A stretch of DNA of 64,000 nucleotides from Holophagales bacterium (GTDB taxonomy: Bacteria; Acidobacteriota; Thermoanaerobaculia; UBA5066): positions 199,963 through 263,962 of the forward strand of contig JADJVF010000005.1 of assembly GCA_016716705.1 (NCBI GenBank), read 5' to 3'. Positions 1 through 8,023 of this stretch are shown one piece after another (the stretch's first letter is position 1; each line of letters opens with the position of its first letter). Made by a program: the position numbers and the translations under genes. Below the pieces are notes generated by a model that did not search any database, was not told the DNA's origin, and worked only from the letters and a program-made list of their open reading frames with translations.

Positions 1-50
1 AACGCGAGGGCAATCTGTTGGCCGAGGTTCTTTCCCATCGTCGTCTCCAT
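1..50 (-). CDS. N-terminus of an unidentified protein, cut by the window edge
   Basis: Reading leftwards after the glycosyltransferase gene, an ATG at 50-48 overlaps that gene's stop codon (TGATG), and a second in-frame ATG lies at 38-36 with a GGAG about seven bases before it. The visible peptide begins METTMGKNLGQQIALA and runs off the window. The overlap makes it the next member of the glycosylglycerate operon. Too little is visible to name a family. Confidence 0.4.
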   Translation of the reverse strand, partial: METTMGKNLGQQIALA

Positions 51-1321
51 CACGGGGTCGCGCCCCACAGGGTTTCGATCTCACCTTTGGCCTTCTCGTA
101 GGCCAGGGCGAGCTCCTCGAGCCGGATCTCGGCCTCCTCGGCCGAGCCCGCCTCCGTCTCGGCGACGAACGTCGCCACTTTTCCGAGGTAGAGCGGAACG
201 AGCGAGCCGATGAGCGTCGCGGGCGGGAGCGCCCTCCGCCGGAACCCGGCGGCCGCCTCCGCCACGATCCGGATCCACGCCTCGTCCCCGAGCGCCAGGG
301 CCGGCGCGTGCGCCGCCTCGCGGATCGCCGCGAGGGACCGTTTCGAGAGGAACGACTCCCAGATCGGCGGCAGGTCGTGGGCCGCCTGGCGATACTGAGA
401 GAGGAGCCTGTCGAGCTTCACCGGTACCGGCTCGAGCCCGACGGCGTAGGGAAAGCCGAAGACCGGGACCGGCTCCGAGCCCGAGACGCCCTTCCAGGAC
501 TTCTCGTAGCGCTCCATCAGCGTGAAGAGCGTCGAGACGACCTGGACCATCATCGGCGCCAGATCCGAGCCCGGGTCCTTCGGGTCGTGGATCTTCGCCC
601 CGAGGAACGACTGCGCGACCTTTCGCTTCTCGGCGACGGCCGTCGTCGTCATGAAGATGTCGATGCCGTACTGCGCGACCGGCCCCTCCCAGTCCTCGAA
701 CTCTAGAAAGCGCGCCGCGAGGTCGCCCGAGAATCCGAAATCGCCGCCGATCGGCTGACGGATCTGCTGACCGTAGAGAGCCCGCGTGAGTGGATAGACG
801 ATGGTGTTCGTGATCGTCCCGTCGTAGCGGTGGCGCGCGTAGAGAGGCGCGACGAACTCGTAGCCGTGCGTCACGATCGGTTCGAGGAGGAGCTCGACCC
901 ACTCCGGAGTCACGCTCCTGAGGTCGCTGTCGAGGACGCAGCAGGCCTTCGCCTCGAGCTCGGCGGCGATCCGGAAGACCGTCCGGAAGGCGCTGCCCTT
1001 TCCGGGAATCCCCCGGTATGGGGTGATGATCTTCGCCGTCGTCCCCGAAGGGACCGCGTCGACGAGGATCTCGGCGAGGCTCCCGACCTCGGTCCGCTCT
1101 ACGAGCTCGCGCGTCCGATCCGTCGAGCCGCCGTCGGAGTTGACGAGGACCGCCTTCGCGTCAGGGAAGTGGCGTGCGAGACCCGCGACGACGGCTCGCA
1201 CCACGTGCCCGATGGTCCTCTCGTTGTTGAAGGAGGGGATCCCGACGAGGACGTCGACCTTCCCGATCCGTGCGATCGCTTCGGCAACCTCGGCCGAGAG
1301 TGGTGGGAGACGGGGGCTCAC
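50..1321 (-). CDS. Glucosyl/mannosyl-3-phosphoglycerate synthase-type glycosyltransferase (GT-A fold)
   Basis: This 423-residue protein is a GT2-like glycosyltransferase expected to move a hexose from an NDP-sugar to 3-phosphoglycerate, the first step of glucosylglycerate or mannosylglycerate (compatible solute) synthesis. Visible features are an N-terminal nucleotide-binding strand with VGIPSFNNERTIGHV, an acidic DSD metal-binding motif near residue 131, and a QPIGGDFGFS acceptor-loop segment near residue 190. The C-terminal third is helical. It overlaps the upstream phosphatase gene by 4 bp (ATGA), so the two are translationally coupled, and the phosphatase type supports the phosphoglycerate route. 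Whether the sugar is glucose (GpgS, GT81-like) or mannose cannot be read from the sequence. Confidence 0.8.
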   Translation of the reverse strand: MSPRLPPLSAEVAEAIARIGKVDVLVGIPSFNNERTIGHVVRAVVAGLARHFPDAKAVLVNSDGGSTDRTRELVERTEVGSLAEILVDAVPSGTTAKIITPYRGIPGKGSAFRTVFRIAAELEAKACCVLDSDLRSVTPEWVELLLEPIVTHGYEFVAPLYARHRYDGTITNTIVYPLTRALYGQQIRQPIGGDFGFSGDLAARFLEFEDWEGPVAQYGIDIFMTTTAVAEKRKVAQSFLGAKIHDPKDPGSDLAPMMVQVVSTLFTLMERYEKSWKGVSGSEPVPVFGFPYAVGLEPVPVKLDRLLSQYRQAAHDLPPIWESFLSKRSLAAIREAAHAPALALGDEAWIRIVAEAAAGFRRRALPPATLIGSLVPLYLGKVATFVAETEAGSAEEAEIRLEELALAYEKAKGEIETLWGATP

Positions 1322-2088
1322 CTTTTTGCCTCCTCGAGGAGATCAGAGACGGCCGCGGCCCAGCCGCGACCCGCCGGGAACGGGGCGATTCGACCGGCCG
1401 GAATCGCCGCGAAGAGGTCCGGGTCGACTTCTCCGGAAGCGCGGGGGACGAGGACGGCGACGTCGCACAGGGCAAGAAAGCCGGCGTCGTTCGGGGCGTC
1501 GCCGAACCCCACGAGGGGACGGGAGACGAGTCCGTTGCGGCAGAGGAGCTCGACGGCGTCCTCCTTGCCGTGGTTCCCGGAGAGGTGCCAGAACTGCCCG
1601 CCGCGCGTCAGCCTCGTGGCCGGGAGCTGCTTCGCGGAGCGCCCAAGAACCTCGGCGGCGCCTTCCGGCGCGAGGAAGGGCAGGCCGAACCCCCTGGCGA
1701 GCATCGCCGGAACCCGCTCCTCGGGGAGGCCCGTGATCCGACAGATCTCCGCTGTTGGCAGCTCGGAGGCGGGCGTGAGCCGAAAGCCAGTGACCCGCGC
1801 GAGCTCTCCGAGCCTTGCGGACAGCTCGGCGACGGGGATCGCCTTCTCCGAGACGACGATGCCGCCGGGTCCGACGACGCCGGCGCCGTTCTCGAAGCTC
1901 CCGATGCCGCCGGCGTCGAGCTCCCGGAGGACGTCGCGGAGCTCGACCTCGGTCTTGCTCGTCAGCGGCACGACGGGTATTCCGTGATCGTGGAGGTTGG
2001 CGATCGCCAGGCGCACCGGCTCTCCGAGGACGCCCCCGTGTTCGAGGAGCGTCCCGTCGAGGTCCGTGAGGACGGCCGCGGGCCGCAC
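1318..2088 (-). CDS. Mannosyl/glucosyl-3-phosphoglycerate phosphatase (HAD-IIB)
   Basis: A 256-residue HAD-superfamily phosphatase. HAD motif I is LTDLDGTLLEHG at residues 7-18. The segment TRLTRGGQFWHLSGNHGK and the late motif GFGDAPNDAGF match the MpgP family, which removes phosphate from mannosyl- or glucosyl-3-phosphoglycerate to give the free osmolyte. Length fits the family (about 260). It ends in a 4-bp overlap with the synthase gene and follows a small membrane-protein gene by only a few bases, so it belongs to one minus-strand operon. Sugar specificity is unresolved. Confidence 0.85.
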   Translation of the reverse strand: MRPAAVLTDLDGTLLEHGGVLGEPVRLAIANLHDHGIPVVPLTSKTEVELRDVLRELDAGGIGSFENGAGVVGPGGIVVSEKAIPVAELSARLGELARVTGFRLTPASELPTAEICRITGLPEERVPAMLARGFGLPFLAPEGAAEVLGRSAKQLPATRLTRGGQFWHLSGNHGKEDAVELLCRNGLVSRPLVGFGDAPNDAGFLALCDVAVLVPRASGEVDPDLFAAIPAGRIAPFPAGRGWAAAVSDLLEEAKR

Positions 2089-2093
2089 GGTCC

Positions 2094-2246
2094 TCAGTAT
2101 CCGAGTAGGAACTTCAGCGCGAGGATGAACGCGATCGCCGCGAAGAAGAAGATCAGGGCCTTCTTGCCATCCCCCTTGTTCTCGGGCAAAGGGCCTTCGG
2201 CTGGGTCTTTGGGTGTGGGGCTCGCGCCATCTCGCTCTTTCGACAT
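2094..2246 (-). CDS. Small single-span membrane protein (50 aa)
   Basis: A 50-residue protein too short for ordinary ORF listing. It has an ATG at 2246-2244 preceded by GGAGGAATC, an ideal ribosome binding site, and stops five bases before the phosphatase start. The first 29 residues are hydrophilic and proline-rich. Residues 30-48 (ALIFFFAAIAFILALKFLL) form one transmembrane helix ending in GY. No family is recognised. Its place between two operon genes and its strong ribosome site argue that it is real. Confidence 0.6.
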   Translation of the reverse strand: MSKERDGASPTPKDPAEGPLPENKGDGKKALIFFFAAIAFILALKFLLGY

Positions 2247-2288
2247 GATTCCTCCTTGCGCTCTGGTCCGGGACGAACGGCCTGCTGG

Positions 2289-2672
2289 CTACGAGCGTCT
2301 TGGGGGGGGCGCGAGAGAGGAGCGGTAGGCGTCGCCCGAGAGGGCCTCGACGGCTCCCAAGGCGAGCCGTGTACAGACCGGCTCAGGCACGACGAGCGAT
2401 TCGGAGGGGAGTCCGGCGGGGAAGAAGAGCCCCAGCGGGGCCGAGGCCGTGTCCGTCTCGGCCGGGGCTTCGGGCTGGGCGCCTGGCGAGACCAGAGCGA
2501 ACTCCTCCGGCCCACGCGCGCGATCGGGCTCCCCGATTCCGACGAAGCCGAGTGGGGCGAAGAGCGCGACGAGGAGGAAGACGATGGCCGGCAGCCGGAC
2601 ACGTCCACCGAGACGACGGCTGCATCTCGCGCGACCGAGCTCGAAGCGACTTCGGGTGGCGGTGAGAGTCAT
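2289..2672 (-). CDS. Hypothetical membrane-anchored or exported protein (127 aa)
   Basis: A 127-residue protein whose basic N-terminus (about 27 residues) is followed by a hydrophobic segment, LPAIVFLLVALFAPLGFVGI, which could be a membrane anchor or signal. The rest is proline/alanine-rich, then FFPAGLPSESLVVPE. That stretch faintly resembles the start of a GerMN domain, but the protein stops too early for a whole one. A GGGAAG lies just before the ATG. It sits between the exported-protein gene and the 50-residue gene, in operon spacing. Function is unknown. Confidence 0.5.
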   Translation of the reverse strand: MTLTATRSRFELGRARCSRRLGGRVRLPAIVFLLVALFAPLGFVGIGEPDRARGPEEFALVSPGAQPEAPAETDTASAPLGLFFPAGLPSESLVVPEPVCTRLALGAVEALSGDAYRSSLAPPPRRS

Positions 2673-2703
2673 CGTTCTTCCCAGCCTGAGAATACAGGGC
2701 GAA

Positions 2704-3585
2704 CTAGCGCGGAGCCTCCGTCACATCGAACGACCCCTGCACGAGCGTGTACGCCCCGGGAATCAGCTTGCCGTCTCGCGTGAGGCCGGCGACGAAAACG
2801 TGCCTTCCGGCCGCAAGCCCTTCGATCGGAACGCTTTCAGGCTTCGAGAGGATCGCCTCTTTTCGGTCGTCTATCCGATAGCGCACGCGGCAGGCATCGG
2901 CCTCGCTGCCATCCGAGACACGACACCCGCGGACGAGGAACTCGAACCTCAACGAGGCGGCCTCTGCGGTCGGGTACTTCTTCCGTAGTTTCGGCTCGAG
3001 CACCGTCAGGACGGGTTCCCCGGGTGCCGGGGCGTTCTTCTCGGATTTCGGCCCGATCCGGAACGTCACCATGGCGAAGGCTCCATCCTCGCGGATCGGA
3101 TCGCCCCATGGACGGATAGGGACCGCCCTCAAGGTATGCGTGCCTGGCGCCACTTTCCGGAAGAGCCAGGGCTTCGAAGGCTCGTAGTGGGAGTAGTAGG
3201 GGAGACCGTCGAGGAAGATCGCGACGGCCTGACCCGTCTTCGTGGCGGGGTCTAAGAACGTCTCGTAGTTCGTGAGCTCGAGCTTCACCTCGACGGGAGC
3301 GCCGTTGGCCACGGCCCCAGGCAGAGGAATCTCCTCACCCGGGGCGGGGGAGAGGATCTTCAGCGAGACAGGGCCCGTCGGGCCGCGTCCGTCGGCGCAT
3401 CCGCGTATCGGCGACTTCGGGTCTCGCGGGGTCGTCGCACCCTCCGCCGACGTGGCCGGCGCCTGTGCGGCAGGAGCCGGAACGGCCGGAGCAGCCGGGG
3501 CGGGAGCCTGGCCACGCGCGGCGAGCGTGGCCAGGAAGAGCGGGGTGACGAGGAATCCGCGGCCCCTTCTGATGGCGGTCTTCAA
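2704..3585 (-). CDS. Exported hypothetical protein, first gene of the glycosylglycerate operon
   Basis: A 293-residue protein with an N-terminal signal peptide (basic start, hydrophobic LVTPLFLATLAARG) and an Ala/Pro linker to about residue 50. The mature part looks all-beta, with phrases typical of bacterial surface domains that hold Ig-like folds (SLKILSPAPGEEIPLPG, VAIFLDGLPYYSHYEP, APGTHTLRAVPI). It carries paired cysteines in FLVRGCRVSDGSEADACRV, possibly a disulfide. The ATG is preceded by GGGGAGGTA. A palindromic operator and promoter lie about 70-100 bp upstream. No enzyme family is recognised; a periplasmic role is inferred from the signal peptide. Confidence 0.65.
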   Translation of the reverse strand: MKTAIRRGRGFLVTPLFLATLAARGQAPAPAAPAVPAPAAQAPATSAEGATTPRDPKSPIRGCADGRGPTGPVSLKILSPAPGEEIPLPGAVANGAPVEVKLELTNYETFLDPATKTGQAVAIFLDGLPYYSHYEPSKPWLFRKVAPGTHTLRAVPIRPWGDPIREDGAFAMVTFRIGPKSEKNAPAPGEPVLTVLEPKLRKKYPTAEAASLRFEFLVRGCRVSDGSEADACRVRYRIDDRKEAILSKPESVPIEGLAAGRHVFVAGLTRDGKLIPGAYTLVQGSFDVTEAPR

Positions 3586-3653
3586 TGGGCATTACCTCCC
3601 CGGAGGATCTGGGCAGGACCTCCCGGCCGCTGCCGCCGGTGTCTCGCCGCCCG

Positions 3654-3683
3654 ACTCTGGCACCGAGATACTTTGAAGTCAAA
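3654..3683 (-). promoter_or_regulatory. Promoter with TTTGANNTCAAA operator (site A)
   Basis: The perfect-arm palindrome at 3672-3683 contains, read on the minus strand, a -35 hexamer TTGACT. A spacer of 17 separates it from CAGAGT at 3659-3654, a weak -10. This would drive the minus-strand glycosylglycerate operon with a leader of about 65 bases. The same palindrome occurs at 6157, 7989 and 16590. It could equally regulate the plus-strand gene at 3824. Confidence 0.5.
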
Positions 3684-3823
3684 CGAGTCCCGCCCGGCCC
3701 GGCCGGTCGTGCTGGCGGCGTTCCCAACGATCTCTGCGGCATTCGGCGTAGCATTTGAGCTCGCGGTCGGGCTCGGATCGGCGAAGGCGGTACAGGCGGC
3801 GTGGGAACGGCTGATGGGGCGAC

Positions 3824-4726
3824 GTGAGGACGAGTGAGGGATGGCCTGGACTTCTGGCCGCTCTCGAGGCGCTGAAGGAGAAGTCGCGGGCCGTAGGGCG
3901 TCTTGGAAAGCCGGTCCGACCTGCGACCGGCATTCTTCTCGCCGTCGCTGCCATCTCGTGCATTTCGTGGGCCGATCGATCGACGGGAGCGAATGCGAGC
4001 CTGCTCGCTCTCTACGCGGTCCCCGTCGCGCTCGTCGGGTGGAGATTCGGCCGACTGCGGGGCCTCGCGATGGCTGCCGTCGCCGGAGCGGGATGGGCGG
4101 CTGCCCACGGGACCTCTGGCGGCCTGGCCGGCGAGCTGCTGGTATGGAACGCGCTGAATCGTCTCGCGGTCTTCGCATTCATCGCCTTCGCGACGGACCT
4201 CCTGGCACGCTGGTCGTTTCTCGCCGACACCGATCCCCTGACGGGCCTGCTCAACCGACGGGCCTTCGTCGATCGTCTCCGGAAGGCCGCCTCGCGCGCT
4301 CGGCGGCTGGAGACCCCGCTCGCGATCGCGTTTCTGGACCTGGACGACTTCAAGGCCGTCAACGACAGGTTCGGACACGCGGCGGGGGACGCCACGCTCG
4401 TGCGGACCGCGAGGGTCCTCGAGGCCACGATACGGGCCGGCGATGTCGCGGCCAGGCTCGGGGGAGACGAGTTCGCGGCGATCCTGTGGCGATCCTCTCC
4501 AGCCGACGCAGAGCAGGTTGGCAGGCGACTCCTCGATGGAATCGTCGTAGCGCTGTCGAGCTCGCCGGAGGCGGCGAAGGTGAGGGCGAGCGTCGGGGTG
4601 GTCTACTTTCCCACCTGCCCGTCCGATGTTCGCGCGGCTCTCGCACAGGCCGACGAGGCGATGTACGAGGCCAAGAGGGGTGGGAAGGGCAAGGTCATCT
4701 TCCGTTCGGGAGAGGGGCCGGGATAG
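3824..4726 (+). CDS. Membrane diguanylate cyclase (GGDEF)
   Basis: A 300-residue protein starting at GTG. Residues 35-128 hold several hydrophobic helices forming a small membrane sensor. The GGDEF domain runs from about 133 to 295, entered by DTDPLTGLLNRRAF, with the intact active-site motif GGDEF at 213-217. RAGD at 204-207, five residues before it, is a canonical product-inhibition I-site. It should make cyclic di-GMP from two GTP. No EAL domain is present. The start codon overlaps a short upstream open frame. It lies 103 bp before the antiporter gene and opposite the glycosylglycerate operon, so an osmotic input is plausible but unproven. Confidence 0.85.
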   Translation: MRTSEGWPGLLAALEALKEKSRAVGRLGKPVRPATGILLAVAAISCISWADRSTGANASLLALYAVPVALVGWRFGRLRGLAMAAVAGAGWAAAHGTSGGLAGELLVWNALNRLAVFAFIAFATDLLARWSFLADTDPLTGLLNRRAFVDRLRKAASRARRLETPLAIAFLDLDDFKAVNDRFGHAAGDATLVRTARVLEATIRAGDVAARLGGDEFAAILWRSSPADAEQVGRRLLDGIVVALSSSPEAAKVRASVGVVYFPTCPSDVRAALAQADEAMYEAKRGGKGKVIFRSGEGPG

Positions 4727-4828
4727 GGACGAAGAGAGGGGGAGTCCGGGAGGCTCTCGGGCGCGGGTCGGGACCGGGCCGGAATACTCTCCGCAGCGCG
4801 GGGGCAGCCGGCGCTGAAATAGAATGCT

Positions 4829-6085
4829 TTGGTGACTCCCTCGGCGTTTCTCTGGCTGCTGGGCGCTCTGCTGGTTCTCTCGTACGCCGCGGACGTCCTC
4901 TTCCAACGAACACGCGTGCCGGCGGCCGTCCTCCTCATCGCCTTCGGCGTTCTCCTTGGGCCGGTCCTGAAGGTCCTCCCGGGTGCCGAGTTCGTGAGGG
5001 CCGCTCCATATTTCGGAGGCCTCGCCCTCGTCACGATCCTCTTCGAGGGCGGCATGGGCCTCGACCTCGACGAGTCGATCCGGGGGGTGGCCGCGGGAGC
5101 GCTCCTCGCGGTCCTCAGCTTCGTCCTGACGGGCGGAACGATCGCGCTCCTGGCGCACGGGCTCCTCGGGCTCCCCGGCCCCTCGGCGGTCGCACTCGGC
5201 TCGCTCCTCGGGGTTCCCTCGAGCGCGGTGGTCCTTCCCGTGCTCGGCACGCTCGGGCTGGGCGAGGAGCTGCGGACGCGACTCGTCCTGGACGCCGCCA
5301 TGGCGGACGTCCTCGGTATCCTCGGCGTGGAGATCGCGATCGGCGCGATGGGAGGGGCTTCGGTCCCGTCGCTCGTCCTCAGGTCCACCGTCGTCGGGTT
5401 CGCCGTAGGCGCGGCCGTGGCCGTCGGTGTCGGCCTCGTCTGGAGCCGATACCTGCGGTGGGCCAGCGGCACGGGTGGCCTTCGTCTCGGCGAGGCGCTG
5501 ACGTTCGGAGTCGCCCTCCTGCTGGACGGTTCCGTGAGCGCCATGGGCGGCGCCGCGGCCGTCGCCGTGGTGGCGTTCGGGATCGTCCTCTCCAATGAAC
5601 CGGTCCTGTTGAAGCGCGCCTTCCGGCGGGAGATGCCGGAGCAGGACGTCCGGAGCTTCGAGGAGATGCGCGAGGCGATTCACCGCTTCATGCGTCAGAC
5701 GACGTTCGTCGTCCTCACTTTCTTCTTCGTCTTCCTCGGCGTGGTCGTCGAATGGAAGGGAATCACGCTGAAGACGGGCGGCGCCGCGCTGGCGTTCGCC
5801 GGTATCTGCGTCCTCGGACGCCGCGCGGCGGTCGTGGCCGTGAACAGGGTCGGCCTCCTGCCGCTGGGCCCGGGTGAGACGAACGACGTGGCGGCCCTCT
5901 TCCCGAGAGGCCTCGTGACGGCTGTCCTGGCCTTCGAGGTGATGGGGGCAGGCCTCCCGGGCTCCGAGACTTTCACCCTCTTCGCCTTCGTCGTGCTGGT
6001 CGCCACGAATCTCGCGATGGTCTTCTCGTTCCAGGCCACGCGACGCGGGCCGGCGACCGCCACGGTGGACGCCAGCGTCGCCTGA
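4829..6085 (+). CDS. Cation:proton antiporter (CPA/NhaP-like)
   Basis: An integral membrane protein of about 418 residues with roughly twelve hydrophobic helices and little soluble tail. Family hallmarks are an early LLIAFGVLLGP helix, ILFEGGMGLDLDES, and GSLLGVPSSAVVLPVL followed by LVLDAAMADVLGI. In this helix pair the acidic residue in LDAAMADVLG corresponds to the ion-binding aspartate of CPA antiporters. A second half has VAALFPRGLVTAVLAF. It probably exchanges Na+ or K+ for H+. The start is TTG (4829) or the next codon GTG (4832). Its neighbours (MscS channel, osmolyte genes, ClC) support ion homeostasis. Confidence 0.8.
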   Translation: MVTPSAFLWLLGALLVLSYAADVLFQRTRVPAAVLLIAFGVLLGPVLKVLPGAEFVRAAPYFGGLALVTILFEGGMGLDLDESIRGVAAGALLAVLSFVLTGGTIALLAHGLLGLPGPSAVALGSLLGVPSSAVVLPVLGTLGLGEELRTRLVLDAAMADVLGILGVEIAIGAMGGASVPSLVLRSTVVGFAVGAAVAVGVGLVWSRYLRWASGTGGLRLGEALTFGVALLLDGSVSAMGGAAAVAVVAFGIVLSNEPVLLKRAFRREMPEQDVRSFEEMREAIHRFMRQTTFVVLTFFFVFLGVVVEWKGITLKTGGAALAFAGICVLGRRAAVVAVNRVGLLPLGPGETNDVAALFPRGLVTAVLAFEVMGAGLPGSETFTLFAFVVLVATNLAMVFSFQATRRGPATATVDASVA

Positions 6086-6156
6086 CCCGAGCTCGACCTC
6101 GGCTGCTATCGCTCTCTGATCTCGCGAAAGAAGAGGGACGATCCGCGGCCATATGA

Positions 6157-6186
6157 TTTGACCTCAAACGATAGGCGGGCTATGGT
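6157..6186 (+). promoter_or_regulatory. Promoter with TTTGANNTCAAA operator (site B)
   Basis: Palindrome TTTGACCTCAAA at 6157-6168 overlaps a -35 TTGACC (6158-6163). A 17-base spacer leads to TATGGT (6181-6186), a good -10. Transcription should begin near 6193, only a few bases before the ATG at 6196, so the channel mRNA would be almost leaderless. Confidence 0.6.
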
Positions 6187-6195
6187 CGGACCGAG

Positions 6196-7821
6196 ATGAC
6201 GGGCTCTCTCCCCGGCTCCCCGCGGGCACCGCGCCGCAGGCTCATCCTGCCGTTGGCGATCCTCGCCCTTCTCTCGATCCCGAGGGCGCTCGCGGGAGCG
6301 GATCGGCCTCTACCGGCGCCCGCCGCCGGAGCGGGCGGCCCGGGCTCGCCGCGCGAGGCGGTCGTCTCGTACCTCGAGGCCGCCCGGCAGGGCCGGTGGG
6401 ACGCCGCGGCCGAGGCCCTCGAGCTGCCACCCGACCTGTCGGCGGATGGGCCACGGCTGGCCAGGCGCCTCAAAGCCGTCCTCGACAGGCACGCCTGGAT
6501 CGACCCGGCGGAGCTCTCGGAAAGCCCCGGCGGCAACCTGGAGGACGGCCTGCCGCCGAACGTCGAGGAGATCGCCCGGATTCCGGGTCGCTCCGGTTCC
6601 TTCGATCCGGTTCGCCTCGTGCTGCGGGAGGGACCCGAAGGGCCCCGCTGGCTGGTCTCGCCGGCGACGGTACGCCGCGTGGACCGCTGGTACGAAGCTC
6701 TCGGGCAGAGATGGCTCCTTGAGCATGCTCCAGAGGCGCTGCTCCGGCCGGGCCCGAAGGACCTGCTGGTCTGGCAGTGGCTCGCGCTGCCCCTCGTCGC
6801 ATCCGTCGCCCTCGCGGTCGGCGCGTTCCTGTCGCTGGTGACGCGCGCGCTCGTCGGCCGGCTGGCCGCGCGGACGGAAACGACGCTGGACGACGTGATC
6901 CTCGGGAGGCTGCGCGCGCCGATCACGATCGCCTGGACCCTCGTGGTGGCGGCGGTGCCGCTCGCCTACCTCGGCCTCTACGAGCCGGCCGAGCGCTTCC
7001 TCGACGGTGTCCGGAGGACGGGCCTCTTCCTCGTTCTCTTCTGGGGGGCGCTCCGGACCGTCGACGTCCTGCAGGCGGCGGTCGGCTCCTCCCCCTGGGC
7101 CTCGCGCCGTCCCGAGGCGCGCGCGCTTCTCCCGCTTTCCGCGAGACTGGTGAAGACCTTCCTCGTCGTCCTCGCCGGCGTCGCATTGCTCGGTGCCCTC
7201 GGCTACCCGGTGGCGAGCCTCGTCGCAGGGCTCGGCATCGGCGGCATCGCGGTCGCACTGGCGGCCCAGAAGACGGTGGAGAACCTCTTCGGCTCCCTGT
7301 CCATCGGGGTCGACCAGGCGCTGAGCCAGGGAGACTGGGTGAAGGTGGGGGACGTCTTCGGTGTCGTCGAAGCGGTCGGACTGAGGTCGACGCGGATCCG
7401 GACGCTCGACCGGACCCTCGTGACGATCCCGAACGGGGGACTCGCCGACACGAGGATCGAGTCGTACACGGCCCGGGACCGGCTGCGGCTCTCGGCGACG
7501 ATCGGCCTCGTCTACGAGACGACGCAGGAGCAGATGAGAGTGGTCCTGGAGGGGTTCGAGCGCGTGCTGCGTCAGCACCCGAAGATCTGGGGGGAGAACG
7601 TCGTCGTCTTCTTCACCGGCTTCGGGGACTCGTCGCTGAACGTCGACGTGATGGCGTGGTTCCTCACGACGGACTGGGGCGAGTTCCAGCGGATCCGGCA
7701 GGAGGTGTTCCTCGCGTTCATGGGAGTCGTCGAATCGGCGGAGAGCTCCTTCGCGTTTCCGACGCGCACCGTTCACGTCGTGCCGGGTGCTGGGGCGGCT
7801 GCGCCGCCGCCCCGGGGCTGA
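6196..7821 (+). CDS. MscS-family mechanosensitive ion channel
   Basis: A 541-residue protein with a signal-like N-terminus (residues 1-35). A periplasmic domain of about 155 residues follows, then hydrophobic segments near 195-300. The pore helix is YPVASLVAGLGIGGIAVALAAQKTVENLFGSLSI, whose Gly/Ala packing pattern is diagnostic of MscS TM3. The beta domain follows (GDWVKVGDVFGVVEAVGLRSTRIRT), then a C-terminal alpha/beta domain. It opens on hypo-osmotic shock to release solutes. It is longer than E. coli MscS (286) because of the periplasmic domain. It lies in a single-gene unit behind a palindromic promoter. Confidence 0.92.
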   Translation: MTGSLPGSPRAPRRRLILPLAILALLSIPRALAGADRPLPAPAAGAGGPGSPREAVVSYLEAARQGRWDAAAEALELPPDLSADGPRLARRLKAVLDRHAWIDPAELSESPGGNLEDGLPPNVEEIARIPGRSGSFDPVRLVLREGPEGPRWLVSPATVRRVDRWYEALGQRWLLEHAPEALLRPGPKDLLVWQWLALPLVASVALAVGAFLSLVTRALVGRLAARTETTLDDVILGRLRAPITIAWTLVVAAVPLAYLGLYEPAERFLDGVRRTGLFLVLFWGALRTVDVLQAAVGSSPWASRRPEARALLPLSARLVKTFLVVLAGVALLGALGYPVASLVAGLGIGGIAVALAAQKTVENLFGSLSIGVDQALSQGDWVKVGDVFGVVEAVGLRSTRIRTLDRTLVTIPNGGLADTRIESYTARDRLRLSATIGLVYETTQEQMRVVLEGFERVLRQHPKIWGENVVVFFTGFGDSSLNVDVMAWFLTTDWGEFQRIRQEVFLAFMGVVESAESSFAFPTRTVHVVPGAGAAAPPPRG

Positions 7822-7988
7822 AGGGGCGCTCTGCCGGAGTCGGCGAGGAGCGCACCGGACGGGGCACGGCGAGGGCGGGCTGGGTGCCGGACGGGGTCGG
7901 TAGTCACGAGGCCGCCTGGAACGCGGCGTCTGGCCTCCGAAGAGGCGAAAGGAGACCGCGGACCCCGCCGAAGGGAGGCGGAAAATAT

Positions 7989-8017
7989 TTTGAGCTCAAA
8001 GGATTATTCGGTAGGAT
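7989..8017 (+). promoter_or_regulatory. Promoter with TTTGANNTCAAA operator (site C)
   Basis: TTTGAGCTCAAA at 7989-8000 is a perfect 12-bp palindrome overlapping a -35 TTGAGC. A 16-base spacer leads to TAGGAT at 8012-8017. The predicted first transcribed base falls at about 8024, which is the A of the ATG of the next gene, implying a leaderless mRNA for the sucrose operon. No Shine-Dalgarno sequence is visible there. Confidence 0.6.
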
Positions 8018-8023
8018 CGGGGC

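Noticed and set aside
3673..3837. A possible 54-codon open frame from a TTG at 3673, overlapping the diguanylate cyclase start by 14 bp.
   Set aside because: It begins inside the palindromic operator, has no ribosome site and no recognisable fold. The alternative GTG at 3709 is no better. It might be a short upstream peptide, but I cannot support it.
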